The notes beneath the pieces were generated by a model. That model saw only the letters and a list, made by a program, of their open reading frames with translations, did not search any database and was not told the DNA's origin. From Pseudonocardia cypriaca (GTDB lineage Bacteria; Actinomycetota; Actinomycetes; Mycobacteriales; Pseudonocardiaceae), in the NCBI RefSeq assembly GCF_006717045.1, contig NZ_VFPH01000003.1, positions 1,364,001 through 1,428,000 of the forward strand: a stretch of DNA of 64,000 bases. The letters are read 5' to 3'. This document shows, one piece after another, positions 47,701 to 58,776 of this stretch. Position 1 is the stretch's first letter. Each line of letters opens with the position of its first letter. Position numbers and translations under genes: made by a program.

Positions 47701-48132
47701 ATGGGCAGCACGCCCAGACACTCCGTGAGTGTTGCCGGAATCGTGGTGCGCGACGACGGGCGCGTCCTCGTGATCCAGCGCCGGGACAACGGCCATTGGG
47801 AGCCGCCGGGTGGCGTGCTCGAACTGGACGAGACGTTCGACGAGGGTGTCCGCCGCGAGGTGGCCGAGGAGACCGGCGTGCAGGTCGAAGTCGAGCAGCT
47901 CACTGGGGCATACAAGAACCTGTCGCGAGGGATCGTCGCACTGGTGTTCCGCTGCCGACCGGCCGCAGGCGAGGCGATCGCGACGGACGAGTCCCGCCGT
48001 GTCGCTTGGTTCAACCGAGACGAGGTTCGCCGGCACATGGCCCCCGCCTACGCGATCCGGGTGCTGGACGCGCTGGACGGTGGTGTCGCCGCGCGTGCCC
48101 ACGACGGCGTCCGCGTGGTCGGATCAGGATGA
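47701..48132 (+). CDS. NUDIX hydrolase
   Basis: A 143-residue hydrolase. The NUDIX box runs from Gly38 to Val60 with Glu44 and the REVAEETGV core (52-60), complete for metal binding. The fold start VAGIVVRDDGRVLVIQRRDN is typical. ATG 47701 follows CGGAGGAAAGG. It faces the GntR gene across 67 bp. Removes a nucleoside-diphosphate-linked group; exact substrate unknown. Confidence 0.92.
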   Translation: MGSTPRHSVSVAGIVVRDDGRVLVIQRRDNGHWEPPGGVLELDETFDEGVRREVAEETGVQVEVEQLTGAYKNLSRGIVALVFRCRPAAGEAIATDESRRVAWFNRDEVRRHMAPAYAIRVLDALDGGVAARAHDGVRVVGSG

Positions 48133-48142
48133 TCGTTGGAAC

Positions 48143-48178
48143 TGGTGTGAGAGCGACATTTCTGTCGTCCTCACACCA
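48143..48178. terminator. Bidirectional terminator-like hairpin
   Basis: TGGTGTGAG (48143-48151) pairs with CTCACACCA (48170-48178), with an inner GACA (48155-48158)/TGTC (48163-48166) stem. It sits exactly between the convergent NUDIX and SDR genes. No long U-tract is present, as is common in actinobacteria. Confidence 0.65.
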
Positions 48179-48188
48179 CTTCCAGTGA

Positions 48189-48962
48189 TCAGTGGGCCCG
48201 CACGAGCCCCCCGTCGCACCGGATCTGCTCCCCGGTGACGTACGAGGCCGCCGCGCTGGCCAGGAACGTCACGACCGCGGCGAACTCCTCGGGGTTGCCG
48301 TACCGCCCGACCGGGATGCCCGCCTCCGACTGGGCGCGGGCCTCCTCGGGTGTGGTGCCGGTGCGTTCGGCGGCTGCCTTGTCGATGGAGGTGGTGCGGT
48401 CGGTGGCGATGCGGCCCGGGAGCACCATGTTGACGGTGACGCCGTCGGCGGCGACCTCGCCGGCGAGGGTCTTCAGGTAGCCCGCGAGGGCGGCCCTGGC
48501 CGCGTTGGACGCGACGAGGCGCTCGAGCGGGGCCTGCACACCGCTGGACCCGATAGCGACGATCCGGCCGAAGCCGCGCTCGCGCATCCCCGGCAGCACG
48601 GCCCGGACGAGTCGCTGGTGCGGCTGCACGAGCAGTGCAACGGCGTCGGCGAGCTGTTCGGGGGTGAAGTCGACCGCCACGCCGGGCGGGGGACCGCCGC
48701 CGTTGAGCACGAGCACGTCGACCGGGCCGAAGCGGTCGTGCGCGGCGCCGACCAGCGCGTCGGTGGCGCCCGGGTCGGTGAGGTCGACCTCGACCCCGAC
48801 CGCGGACGGCAGCTTCGCGGCCTCCTCGCGCACGAGCTCCCCGCGCCGCCCGCCCAGCACGACGTTGGCGCCTTCGGCGGCGAGCGAGCGGGCCACGGCG
48901 AGGCCGAGGCCGGAGCTGGCGCCGGGTACGACGGCGGTGCGTCCCTTCAGTCCGGTGTCCAT
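48189..48962 (-). CDS. SDR-family protein of the Ser-Asn-x-x-Arg type
   Basis: A 257-residue Rossmann protein. The coenzyme motif is PGASSGLG (Pro for the first Thr), NGGGP replaces NNAG, and the catalytic Tyr/Lys are replaced: residues 152-156 read SNAAR. This is a known divergent SDR subgroup (3-oxoacyl-reductase-like annotation), so activity may rely on other residues. Start ATG 48962. It is the last gene downstream of the class II aldolase and sugar importer. Confidence 0.85.
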   Translation of the reverse strand: MDTGLKGRTAVVPGASSGLGLAVARSLAAEGANVVLGGRRGELVREEAAKLPSAVGVEVDLTDPGATDALVGAAHDRFGPVDVLVLNGGGPPPGVAVDFTPEQLADAVALLVQPHQRLVRAVLPGMRERGFGRIVAIGSSGVQAPLERLVASNAARAALAGYLKTLAGEVAADGVTVNMVLPGRIATDRTTSIDKAAAERTGTTPEEARAQSEAGIPVGRYGNPEEFAAVVTFLASAAASYVTGEQIRCDGGLVRAH

Positions 48963-49015
48963 GTCTGCGAGTCAACCACCCTTCTGTCCACGGTTCTTTC
49001 CACAGCTCGGGATCT

Positions 49016-49765
49016 TCAGGCGCCGAGTCGCGTGCGGCGGGCCGCCTCGTCGGGGCGGGCGGCCAGATCCCTGGCGTGTGCGGCATCCAGCGGTGCGAGC
49101 GTTCCGGCGCCGAGACCCACCGACCGGACCCGGGCGGCCTTTACCGCCATCGTCGTGATGGTCTCCACTTCGGTGGCGGTGGCCCCGAGCGCGACGATGC
49201 CGTGGTTGCCGAGCAGGACGAGGCGGGGCGCGACGCCGTCGCGGTCCAGCCGCTCGCGGACGGCGGCGTGCACCGCGGTGCCGAGCGCGATGCCCGGTGC
49301 TGCGTAGGGCACCCACACCGGCTCGCCGAGCACCACCGCCTCGTCCGGGAACAGCGGCGCCTCCCACAGCTCCTGCGCCTCCCGCACGGCGAGCAGCCCG
49401 ACGACCGCGGTCGGGTGCGTGTGCGCCACCCAGGTCGCCCCGGCGGCCAGCGCGACGACGTGCACGAGCGTCTCGATCGACGCCCGCGAGTCCCCGGCGG
49501 ACAGCAGCCGCGACAGCGTCTCCTGGTCGGTGCCACCCCGCTCCAGCACGTCGACGAGCTCGGGCAGCTCACCGACGACGAAGTCACCCGCCTCGGCCAG
49601 GTCCATCCGGGAGCCGCTCGCCTTCACGACGAACCGGTCGTCGCCCAGGCGCAAGGACGTGTTGCCCTCGGCCAGTACGACCAGGTCGGCCGCCGGGTCG
49701 CCGATCCGCCGGGTGAGCGCGACCAGCTCGGCCGGCACCTCGGACGGCAGCAGGGCGAACGTCAC
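49016..49765 (-). CDS. Class II aldolase/adducin family protein
   Basis: A 249-residue AraD/FucA-like enzyme. AEGNTSLRLG forms the anion-binding loop; WVAHTHPTAV provides two zinc histidines and LLGNHGIVA the third. Such enzymes cleave or epimerise sugar phosphates or non-phosphorylated sugar acids. GTG 49765 overlaps the permease stop. No kinase is encoded in the operon, so the substrate is either taken in phosphorylated form elsewhere or is unphosphorylated. Co-transcribed with the RbsABC-like importer. Confidence 0.87.
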   Translation of the reverse strand: MTFALLPSEVPAELVALTRRIGDPAADLVVLAEGNTSLRLGDDRFVVKASGSRMDLAEAGDFVVGELPELVDVLERGGTDQETLSRLLSAGDSRASIETLVHVVALAAGATWVAHTHPTAVVGLLAVREAQELWEAPLFPDEAVVLGEPVWVPYAAPGIALGTAVHAAVRERLDRDGVAPRLVLLGNHGIVALGATATEVETITTMAVKAARVRSVGLGAGTLAPLDAAHARDLAARPDEAARRTRLGA

Positions 49766-50835
49766 GAGAGCCTCCCGTACCGGCGCAGAGCGACCGTGTT
49801 GAGCAGCGCCGACAGCACGAGCACCAGCCCGAGCGCCAGCAGCTGGTAGCGGCTGCCCTCCGCGCCCTCCGGGAACGCGAGCAGCATCCCGGCGTTCAGC
49901 CAGGTGACGAGCAGCGCGGCCACCAGCACGCCGCCGACGCGCCCGATCCCGCCCTGGATCGCGACGCCGCCCAGCACGGCCACGGTGATCGCGGGCAGCG
50001 CCATACCGTTGCCGACGGTGCCGGCGTCCGGCCGGGCCGAGGCGAACTGCGCCACCGTCACGAGCGCGACCACGCCGGACAGCAGCCCGGACACCACGTA
50101 CGCGGTGAACCGGGTGCGGCTGACCGACACGGTGGCGTACCCGGCGGCGATGTCGTTGGTGCCGACCGCGTAGAGCGAGCGGCCGTACGTCGAGCGGGAC
50201 AGCACCACCCAGGCCAGCACCGCGCACGGCAGCAGGATCGTGAAGACGTGCAGCGGGATGGGCGGCAGCAGCGGCAGCGTGATGTTGCGGGTGAGCCCGT
50301 GCATCGCGACCACCGGCGGGGTCGACACCGGCGCGTTCGCGTTGCTGACCAGCGCCAGCGAGCTGTACGCGTAGTACGTCGCGAGCGTGGCGATGAGCGC
50401 CGGGAACCGGAGGTACGCAACCAGCGCACCGTTCACGGCGCCGAGCAGGCCCCCGACGACGATGCAGGCGACGATCGAGGGCAGCACCGGCCAGCCCCAC
50501 ACACCGACCATCAGCCCGAACACCATCCCGGCGAGCGACACGATCGCGCCCACCGACAGGTCGATCCCGCCGCGGCCGGAGACGATCACGTACAGCTCGG
50601 CGACCGCGAGCAGCGCGAACGGCACCATCGACTCGAGCGCGTTGCCCAGGTAGCGCAGGTCGTAGGGCGCCACGAGGTAGCCGCCCGCGCCCAGCACCCG
50701 GAACCACACGACCACCACGACCAGCAGCACCGCGAGCAGCACGATGCGCTCGGTCAGCGCGATCCGCAGCACGCGCGACGCGAGGGACTCGCCCCGGGCC
50801 TGCTCGGCCGGCGGGACGGTCTCGATCTCGGTCAT
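49762..50835 (-). CDS. Sugar ABC permease, RbsC type (second)
   Basis: A 357-residue CUT2 permease. LYVIVSGRGGIDLSVGAIVS is the family signature, and GRSLYAVGTNDIAAGYATVS precedes the ATPase-contact loop. About ten helices. ATG 50835 overlaps the first permease stop. With the other permease it forms a heterodimeric channel, as in rhamnose- and AI-2-type importers. Confidence 0.92.
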   Translation of the reverse strand: MTEIETVPPAEQARGESLASRVLRIALTERIVLLAVLLVVVVVWFRVLGAGGYLVAPYDLRYLGNALESMVPFALLAVAELYVIVSGRGGIDLSVGAIVSLAGMVFGLMVGVWGWPVLPSIVACIVVGGLLGAVNGALVAYLRFPALIATLATYYAYSSLALVSNANAPVSTPPVVAMHGLTRNITLPLLPPIPLHVFTILLPCAVLAWVVLSRSTYGRSLYAVGTNDIAAGYATVSVSRTRFTAYVVSGLLSGVVALVTVAQFASARPDAGTVGNGMALPAITVAVLGGVAIQGGIGRVGGVLVAALLVTWLNAGMLLAFPEGAEGSRYQLLALGLVLVLSALLNTVALRRYGRLS

Positions 50836-51829
50836 CGGGCGCTCCTCCGCCGCTCGCGCAGCAGGTCGACCCCGACCGCCACGAGGATGAACAGTCCGAT
50901 GAACAGCTGCGTGAGCTCCGAAGGCCAGGACAGCAGCGTGACGGCGCTGGACACGGTTCCCACCAGCAGCGCGCCGAGCAGGGTGCCCAGCACCGTGCCG
51001 CGGCCGCCGATGATGCTCGTGCCGCCGATCACGACCGCGGCGATCACCCGCAGCTCCAGCCCGGTGCCCACGTTCTGCTGCACCAGCCCGCCGCTGCCGA
51101 TGAGCACGCACGCCGCGAGCCCCACGCACGCGCCGGTGAGCACGTACGCGCTGATCTGGCGCCGCCGCACCCGCACACCGGCGAGGCGCGCCGCGAACGC
51201 GTCGCCGCCCACCGCGTAGAGGTGCCGGCCGGTGGCCCAGTACCGCATGTAGCACCACATGCCCGCGGCGAGCAGCAGCGTGAGCCACCAGGCGGTGGGG
51301 ATGCCGAGGATCCGGCCCTCCGTGCCGCCGCCGATCGGGGCGAGCGTGGCGGGCACGCCGGCCACTTGCTCAGTGCCGAAGATCTGGAGCGAGACGAACC
51401 GGTAGATGTTGAGCGTGCCGAACGTGACGATGATCGGGTGGATGCCGCCGTAGGCCACCAGTAGGCCGTTGATCGCGCCGAGCACCAGCCCGATCACCAC
51501 CGCGACGGCGACCGCCGGCAGGAACGGCAGCCCGGAGTCGCGCGCCAGCAGCGCGATGATCACCATCACGACGGCGGCCTGGCTGCCGACCGAGACGTCG
51601 ATCCCGGCGGTGACGATCACTGCCGTCATCCCGATCCCGACGAGCGCGATCGGCGCCACCGTGAACAGGATGTTCTGCAGGTTGCCGGTGGTGAGGAACG
51701 TGTCGGTGGCGACGGAGAGCACCACCCACAGCAGCCCGACCACGGCGATGAGCGCGAGCTCCTGGCCCTCGATCGCGCGCACGCGTGGCCTGCGCCGGAC
51801 GGGCGCGGTGGCCTCCTTCGCAGTGGTGA

Positions 51830-51833
<4 letters not shown>
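50832..51833 (-). CDS. Sugar ABC permease, RbsC type (first)
   Basis: A 333-residue CUT2 permease. TAVIVTAGIDVSVGSQAAVV is the signature region, then GRHLYAVGGDAFAARLAGVR, the coupling segment. GTG 51833 overlaps the ATPase stop (GTGA). Partner of the permease downstream. Confidence 0.92.
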
Positions 51834-53337
<1,504 letters not shown>

Positions 53338-53338
<1 letters not shown>

Positions 53339-54369
53339 CAGTACTTGTAGTTGTTGACGTTGTCGGTCGTGATCCGCAGCGGGTCGCCGAGCAGCAGCAT
53401 CTTCTGGCTCGGGTCCCACTTCACGGCCGTGAGCTGGTCGTTCACCTTGTTCGTCTCCTGGAACGGCGTGCCGGAGGCGACCTGGAGCCCGGCCCACGCG
53501 GTGAGGTAGCCGAGCTGCTCGACGTCCCACAGGATCGCCGCGGACGACGAGCCGTTGTCGAGGTACTGCTTCATCGACTGCGGCGTGCCGAGCCCGACGG
53601 TGAAGACCTGCCCGACCTTGCCGGCCTCGGTGACCGCCTTGGCCACGCCGGGCGCAGACGCGGTGCACTCACCGACGAGGCCGGTGAGATCCGGGTGCGC
53701 GTTCATGAGGTCCTTCGCCATCGAGACCGACTGCGCCTCGTCCTCGCCCGCGTACACGATGTCGACGATCTGGGCGTCCGGGTACTTCTCCGCGGTCACC
53801 TTCTTCTGGACCTCGATCCAGGAGTTGAGGTTCGCCGCGGTCTGCCCGCAGGAGACGATCGCGTACTTGCCCTTGCCGCCCATCGCCTCGAGCAGGGCGT
53901 CGGTCAGCGCGGTGCCGATGCCGTCCGCCGTGGCCTGGTTGACGAACGCCTCGCGCACCGAGTTCGGCGCGTCGGTGTCGGCGGTCATGACGTGGATGCC
54001 GGCGTCGGCGGCCTCCTGGAGCACGGGGGCCATCGAGTCGGGGTCGTTCGGCGCCACCACGAGGACGTCCACCCGCTGCTGGATGAGCGAGTTGACGATC
54101 TCGGTCTGGGCACCGGGGTCGGCCGTCGAGGAGCCGCGGTAGATCCACTCGATGCCGAGCTCCTGCGCGGCCTTCTGCCCGCCGGTGTTCATCGCCTCGA
54201 AGTAGGGGATGCCCTGCAGCTTGGGCACGAAGGCGACTTTGACCTTCTCCTCACCGCCGCCCCCACCTCCGCCGCCCCCGCCCCCGGGGTTCTGCTGGGT
54301 GCAACCGGTGAGGGCGAGCACCCCCGCCGCTGCCACGGCCAGTGCCGCGGTGATGCGCCTGTTGAGCAT
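53338..54369 (-). CDS. Sugar-binding lipoprotein, RbsB/RhaS type
   Basis: A 343-residue periplasmic-binding-protein-1-like lipoprotein. Lipobox ALTGC (Cys23), then an 11-glycine linker (29-39). The mature domain reads VKVAFVPKLQGIPYFEAMN and VLVVAPNDPDSMAPVLQEA, both close to RhaS/LsrB-type proteins. ATG 54369 follows GGAAGGAG. First gene of the operon. Ligand possibly rhamnose, another deoxy sugar or AI-2; inferred. Confidence 0.9.
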
Positions 54370-54395
54370 CCTCGCTCCTTCCTCCACACCTGTGA

Positions 54396-55190
54396 TCAGG
54401 CGGACGTCTCGTGAGTGGTTTCGACGGGCACGCGGTGGATCTTGACGCCCTGCTCGGCGAAACCGGCGAGCGCGTCGGGGGCGGCCCCGTCGTCGGTGTA
54501 CAGCCCGGTGATCCGCTGGGTGGCCACGAAGCTGTGCAGGGCGAACCGGCCGATCTTCGACGAGTCGAAGAGGCCGTACACGTCGGTGCACGCGGCGGCC
54601 AGCCGCCGCTTCACGGTGGTCTCCTCCACCGAGAGCTCCATCAGGCCGTGCTCCCGGGAGAGCCCGCGTACCCCGAAGAAGCCCATCGTCAGGCGCCCGC
54701 GGCTCACCACCACGTCGCCGATCTCGCCGACGAGGGACCACGACGAGCGCCGCAGCGTGCCGCCGGGGAGCACGACGGTGACCCCGCTGTCGCTCAGCAG
54801 CTCGGCGGCACGCAGGCCGTTGGTGACCACGATCAGGCTGCGCCGGCCGCGCAGCTCGTGCGCGAGGTGGAAGCAGGTGGTGCTGCAGTCCAGCGCGATC
54901 GCGGCGCCGTCGGGCACGATCGCGGCGGCTGCGCGGGCGATGGCGGCCTTCGCCGCCGTGCCGTGGCGCAGGCGCATCTCGAACGCGCCCTCGTCGGCCC
55001 CGTCGGCAGTGACGGCCCCGCCGCGCACACGCGCGAGCAGCTGCCGGCGCTCGAGCACCTCGAGGTCCTTGCGGATCGTCACGGCGGTGACGCCGAAGCG
55101 GCGGACGAGGTCGGCGACGCTCACCCGACCGTCGACGTCGAGCAGGCGCAGCACCTCCTGCTGCCGCTCGTGCTCCGCGATGCCCGCCAC
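54396..55190 (-). CDS. DeoR-family transcriptional regulator
   Basis: A 264-residue regulator. HTH: RQQEVLRLLDVDGRVSVADL and RFGVTAVTIRKDLEVLERRQ. The DeoRC sensor follows, with LDCSTTCFHLAHEL and VVTNGLRAAELL, the phosphosugar-binding pattern. GTG 55190 is set by a promoter spaced for a leaderless mRNA. It sits just upstream of the sugar operon in the same direction and likely represses it. Confidence 0.9.
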   Translation of the reverse strand: MAGIAEHERQQEVLRLLDVDGRVSVADLVRRFGVTAVTIRKDLEVLERRQLLARVRGGAVTADGADEGAFEMRLRHGTAAKAAIARAAAAIVPDGAAIALDCSTTCFHLAHELRGRRSLIVVTNGLRAAELLSDSGVTVVLPGGTLRRSSWSLVGEIGDVVVSRGRLTMGFFGVRGLSREHGLMELSVEETTVKRRLAAACTDVYGLFDSSKIGRFALHSFVATQRITGLYTDDGAAPDALAGFAEQGVKIHRVPVETTHETSA

Positions 55191-55196
55191 GGGCGA

Positions 55197-55252
55197 ACCG
55201 TAGGAAGCACTGCCGTAACCGTCAATGAACAGTTTGGTAACCGCTAGCGGTT
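55197..55252 (-). promoter_or_regulatory. Leaderless DeoR promoter and 14-bp palindromic operator
   Basis: On the minus strand TTGACG (55225-55220), 17 bp and TACGGT (55202-55197) form a promoter whose start falls on the GTG at 55190, 6 nt downstream. Just upstream AACCGCTAGCGGTT (55239-55252) is a perfect 14-bp palindrome overlapping the TRAP gene stop at 55244. The palindrome is a likely DeoR autoregulatory site. Confidence 0.65.
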
Positions 55253-57217
55253 GACTTTCGATTGGTTGTCGGCTGCCTTTCGTCGACGGCGCAGCAGGTG
55301 CACTCCAATGCCCGCGATGCCCGCAAGGGCGCCGATTCCGAGCGAGAGCGGCGCCATCACCAGCAGCGCGATCGCGGCCACCGCGAACAGTGCCCTCTCG
55401 GGCCAGCCGGCGGGACCGGCGAGCCACGCCCCCGTGACGACGGCCAGCGCGGCTACAGCGGCCGCCGACGCGAGCGCGGCGACCAGCACCGTGCCGGCGC
55501 CGCCCTCCAGCAGCAGCCCCACGCCCTGCGGCGAGAGCACCACGACGAACGGGACGAGGAACGCGGGCAGCGTGTACTTCCAGGTGAGCCACATCGTCCG
55601 CACCGGGCGCCCGCCCGTGATCGCCGAGGCCGCGAACGGCGAGAGCGCCGTGGGCGGGGACACCTCCGACAGCACCGCGTAGTAGAAGATGAACATCGCC
55701 GCTGCGAAGGCGGGCACGCCCACGTTCTGCAGGGCGGGGCCGATGATCACCCACGAGATGATGAAGCTCGCCGTGACCGGCACCGCGAGCCCGAGCAGCA
55801 CCACCGACACGGCCGAGTAGATCGCCGTGAGCACCAGGCTCCCGCCCGCGAGGGCCACGATGATCCCGGCCAGCTTCAGCCCGAGCCCGGTGAGCGTCAT
55901 GACCCCGACGATGATCCCGGCCACCGCCATCACCGGGATCACCGAAAGCGCCCCGGTCGCGCCGGAAGCGAGCGCCTCGCCGATGCGCCGCGGCGTCATC
56001 CACGCGCTGCGGTCGAGGAAGCTCAGCGCGAACGCGAGCGCCGTGGCGTAGACGACCGCGCGGAACGGCGTCAGGCCCATCGCCATGAACACGACGATCG
56101 CCACCAGCGAGCTGAAGTGGTAGCCGAACCGGAGCAGCAGGGCGCCCGCGGGGCGGACGTCGATGTCGATCGCGTGGGTGCGGTAGCGCCTGGCGTCCAT
56201 CTCGACCGCGAGGATGATCCCCAGGTAGTACAGCAGGGTGGGGATCGTCGCCCAGATCAGCACCTGCAGGTAGGAGACGTTGAGCAGCTCGGCGATGATG
56301 AACGCCGCCGCGCCGAGCGTGGGCGGGGAGAGGATCGCGCCGATGCCGGCGGCCGCGAGCACCGCGCCGCCGTGCTCCTGCGGGTAGCCGGCCTTGCGCA
56401 GCAGCGGCCACGCCACGCCACCGAGCGTCACGGTGGTGGCCACCCCGGAGCCCGACACCGTGCCGAGCAGGAACCCGGCGAGCGTGACGGTGCGGCCGGG
56501 GCCCGCTCCCGACTGCCCGAATGCGGCGAACGACAGGTCGATGAAGAACCTGGTGGCGCCGGACGCCGTCAGTACCGCGCCGTAGAGCGTGAACAGGATG
56601 ATGTAGGTGGCGGCGACCTCCATCGGCACGCCGAACACGCCCTGGGTGCCCATCATGTTGTGGCCGACCAGGCGCTCCCAGGTGAAGGACGACGTGGCGA
56701 ACGGCCCGGGGAAGTACGGGCCGAAGTAGGCGTAGGCGAGGAAGCCGACCACCACCAGCGGCACCACGAGGCCGACGGTGCGCCGCGCCGCCTCCAGCAC
56801 GAGCAGGATCGCGAGCGTGCCCATGACGACGTCGAGGTCGGTCGGCACCACCGCGCGGCGGAAGAACGAGTCCCAGTCCGCCAGGATGTAGGCGAACGGG
56901 ACGAGCGCCACCACGGCGACCAGCCAGTCGAGCAGGTGCGGGTTGTCGGTGGTCGCGCCTTCCGGGCGCCCCCAGCCGCGGTATACGAGGAACGTCAGCG
57001 TCAGCCCGACCCCGAGGAACGAGGGCAGGTACAGCTGCGCGGGCATCGGGTTGAACACCCACCAGAGGCCGTACAGCGTGAGGATCGTGCCCAGCACCTG
57101 CACCACCCGCAGGGGCCATCCGGTCAGCCGCCGCGCCGGCTTCTCCGCCTCGTACTCGGCGAGCAGCGCCTCCTCGTCGATGGCAGGTGCCTCGTCGCCG
57201 TCCGGACGCGTGGTCAT
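55244..57217 (-). CDS. TRAP transporter fused 4TM/12TM permease
   Basis: A 657-residue membrane protein of the DctQM-fused type used with TAXI binding proteins. Motifs include FGPYFPGPFATSSFTWERLV, GFLLGTVSGSGVATTVTLGG and GAILSPPTLGAAAFIIAELL, characteristic of the large TRAP subunit. The C-terminus (LLRRRRKAADNQSKVNR) is basic. It imports an organic anion with sodium or proton cotransport. It overlaps the DUF1850 gene by one base and the DeoR operator. Confidence 0.92.
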   Translation of the reverse strand: MTTRPDGDEAPAIDEEALLAEYEAEKPARRLTGWPLRVVQVLGTILTLYGLWWVFNPMPAQLYLPSFLGVGLTLTFLVYRGWGRPEGATTDNPHLLDWLVAVVALVPFAYILADWDSFFRRAVVPTDLDVVMGTLAILLVLEAARRTVGLVVPLVVVGFLAYAYFGPYFPGPFATSSFTWERLVGHNMMGTQGVFGVPMEVAATYIILFTLYGAVLTASGATRFFIDLSFAAFGQSGAGPGRTVTLAGFLLGTVSGSGVATTVTLGGVAWPLLRKAGYPQEHGGAVLAAAGIGAILSPPTLGAAAFIIAELLNVSYLQVLIWATIPTLLYYLGIILAVEMDARRYRTHAIDIDVRPAGALLLRFGYHFSSLVAIVVFMAMGLTPFRAVVYATALAFALSFLDRSAWMTPRRIGEALASGATGALSVIPVMAVAGIIVGVMTLTGLGLKLAGIIVALAGGSLVLTAIYSAVSVVLLGLAVPVTASFIISWVIIGPALQNVGVPAFAAAMFIFYYAVLSEVSPPTALSPFAASAITGGRPVRTMWLTWKYTLPAFLVPFVVVLSPQGVGLLLEGGAGTVLVAALASAAAVAALAVVTGAWLAGPAGWPERALFAVAAIALLVMAPLSLGIGALAGIAGIGVHLLRRRRKAADNQSKVNR

Positions 57218-57732
57218 CAGCTCTCCTCGACGTCGAGAACCACGGTGACCCCATCGGTGACCAGCGGGGGGAGCGGTATCGGCGCCCGCCCCGGCACGTG
57301 CAGCGTGCGTTCGCCGAGCGCCGTCGCGGCGATCGACAGCTCGCCGAACTCCGGGTGGTCGCGGGGTTCGGCCACCCAGCGCCTGCGGTCACCGCTCGGC
57401 GCCGTGCGCACCGGCCCGGGCACGGCGTAGTACTCCTCGAGCACGGCGAGCTGGTCGGCCGCCAGCTCGACCAGCCGGAACCGGCCGCCCTCCCGGGCGG
57501 TGTAGCGCTCCTCGGCCAGGGTCCCGTACACCGAGTTGCGGTAGCTCACCGCGAACTCCGGCGCGGGCAGCGGAACCCGCGTCAGCAGATCGCCGGCGCC
57601 GTCGCGCACCGTGAGCGCGGGCCCGGGGTCCGCCGCGGCACACCCCGACCCGAGCAGGCCGAGCGCGAGCACCGCGGCGAGCACCGCGGAAGCCCGGTCA
57701 GCCCGTGGCCTGATCGAAGTAGGCCTTCGCAC
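57217..57732 (-). CDS. DUF1850 lipoprotein
   Basis: A 171-residue lipoprotein: signal and lipobox LLGSGC (Cys31). The DUF1850 core includes FAVSYRNSVYGTLAEERYTA and the RFRLVELAADQLAVLEEYYA stretch. DUF1850 genes commonly stand between TAXI binding protein and permease genes, as here, and are thought to be accessory subunits. Start GTG 57732 overlaps the TAXI gene end by 35 bases. Role unknown. Confidence 0.85.
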   Translation of the reverse strand: MRRPTSIRPRADRASAVLAAVLALGLLGSGCAAADPGPALTVRDGAGDLLTRVPLPAPEFAVSYRNSVYGTLAEERYTAREGGRFRLVELAADQLAVLEEYYAVPGPVRTAPSGDRRRWVAEPRDHPEFGELSIAATALGERTLHVPGRAPIPLPPLVTDGVTVVLDVEES

Positions 57733-58681
57733 CGGGGCAGACCTCCACGAACCCGACGTCCCCGGCCGTGGCGGGGTCGAGGTCGTTCGCGGCCGGGTGG
57801 ACGGCGGCGAGCTGCGCCTTGTTCTCGAAGATCGTCCGGGTGATGTCCTGCTGCAGCTGCTGGGGCATGTCGGAACGCACGATCAGCACGTTGGGCACGA
57901 CGACCTGCGGGCTCGCCTCCGTCTGACCCTGGTAGGTGCCCGCCGGGATGTCCTCGGTCTCGTAGTACGGGCCGAACTTCGCGGCCAGCTCGTCGGCGTA
58001 CTCGCCAGTCGGGAGCAGCACCATCTGCCCGGTGGTCGCCAGGTCCACCAGTGCCCCGGTCGGCAGGCCACCGGACCAGAAGCCCGCGTCGATCGTGCCG
58101 TCGCGCAGGGCCTGCGCGGTCTCGCCGACGCCGAGCTGGCTGCGCTGGATGTCGGTCTCCGGGTTGATCCCGGCCGCCTCGAGGAGCCGCAGCGCGATCA
58201 CCTCGGTGCCCGAGCCCGGCGAGCCGACCGACACCCGCTTACCGCGCAGGTCCGCGATGCCGCGGATGCCGGTGCCGCTGGTGGTGACGGTCTGGGTGAA
58301 GTTGTCGTAGAGCTTGCCGAGTGTGCAGAGCGTGACCTGGCGGCCCTCGAACTGGGCCTTGCCCCCCACCGCGTCGGCCACCGTGTCGCCGAGCGCGAAC
58401 GCGATGTCCGCCCCGCCGTCCTGCACCAGCAGCACGTTGTCGACGGATGCGTTGGTCTCCTGGGCGGTGGCCGTGACGCCGAGCTTCTCCGAGAGCACGG
58501 TGCCCATGCCGCCGCCGTACGGGTAGTAGACGCCGCCGGTGCCACCGGTGGCGATGGACAGCGACCTGTCCGCCCCCGGCGCCGCGGTCTCCCCACCCCC
58601 GCACGCGGCGAGTAGCAGAACCCCGGCGGTGGCGACGACGGCCAGACGACGACTGCTCCGGTTCCTGGTGGTGACGTCCAT
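57698..58681 (-). CDS. TAXI-family TRAP solute-binding lipoprotein
   Basis: A 327-residue binding protein. Lipobox LLAAC (Cys27). TAXI signature LSIATGGTGGVYYPYGGGMG, then NASVDNVLLVQDGGADIAFA and GKRVSVGSPGSGTEVIALRL. ATG 58681 follows AGGAGGTGCC. It delivers the ligand (TAXI proteins often bind glutamate or other carboxylates) to the fused permease. First gene of the operon. Confidence 0.93.
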   Translation of the reverse strand: MDVTTRNRSSRRLAVVATAGVLLLAACGGGETAAPGADRSLSIATGGTGGVYYPYGGGMGTVLSEKLGVTATAQETNASVDNVLLVQDGGADIAFALGDTVADAVGGKAQFEGRQVTLCTLGKLYDNFTQTVTTSGTGIRGIADLRGKRVSVGSPGSGTEVIALRLLEAAGINPETDIQRSQLGVGETAQALRDGTIDAGFWSGGLPTGALVDLATTGQMVLLPTGEYADELAAKFGPYYETEDIPAGTYQGQTEASPQVVVPNVLIVRSDMPQQLQQDITRTIFENKAQLAAVHPAANDLDPATAGDVGFVEVCPGAKAYFDQATG

Positions 58682-58776
58682 GGCACCTCCTGCTGGACTC
58701 GGCGGTGACGATCACTCCGACGAGTGATGGGCAACATCGCACACCCGCCGACCGTTGTCCACGCGGCGGCGGGGCA

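Noticed and set aside
54259..54291. Run of 11 glycine codons in the sugar-binding lipoprotein as a sequencing artefact
   Set aside because: Codons vary within the run, frame is kept, and flexible Gly linkers after the lipobox are common.
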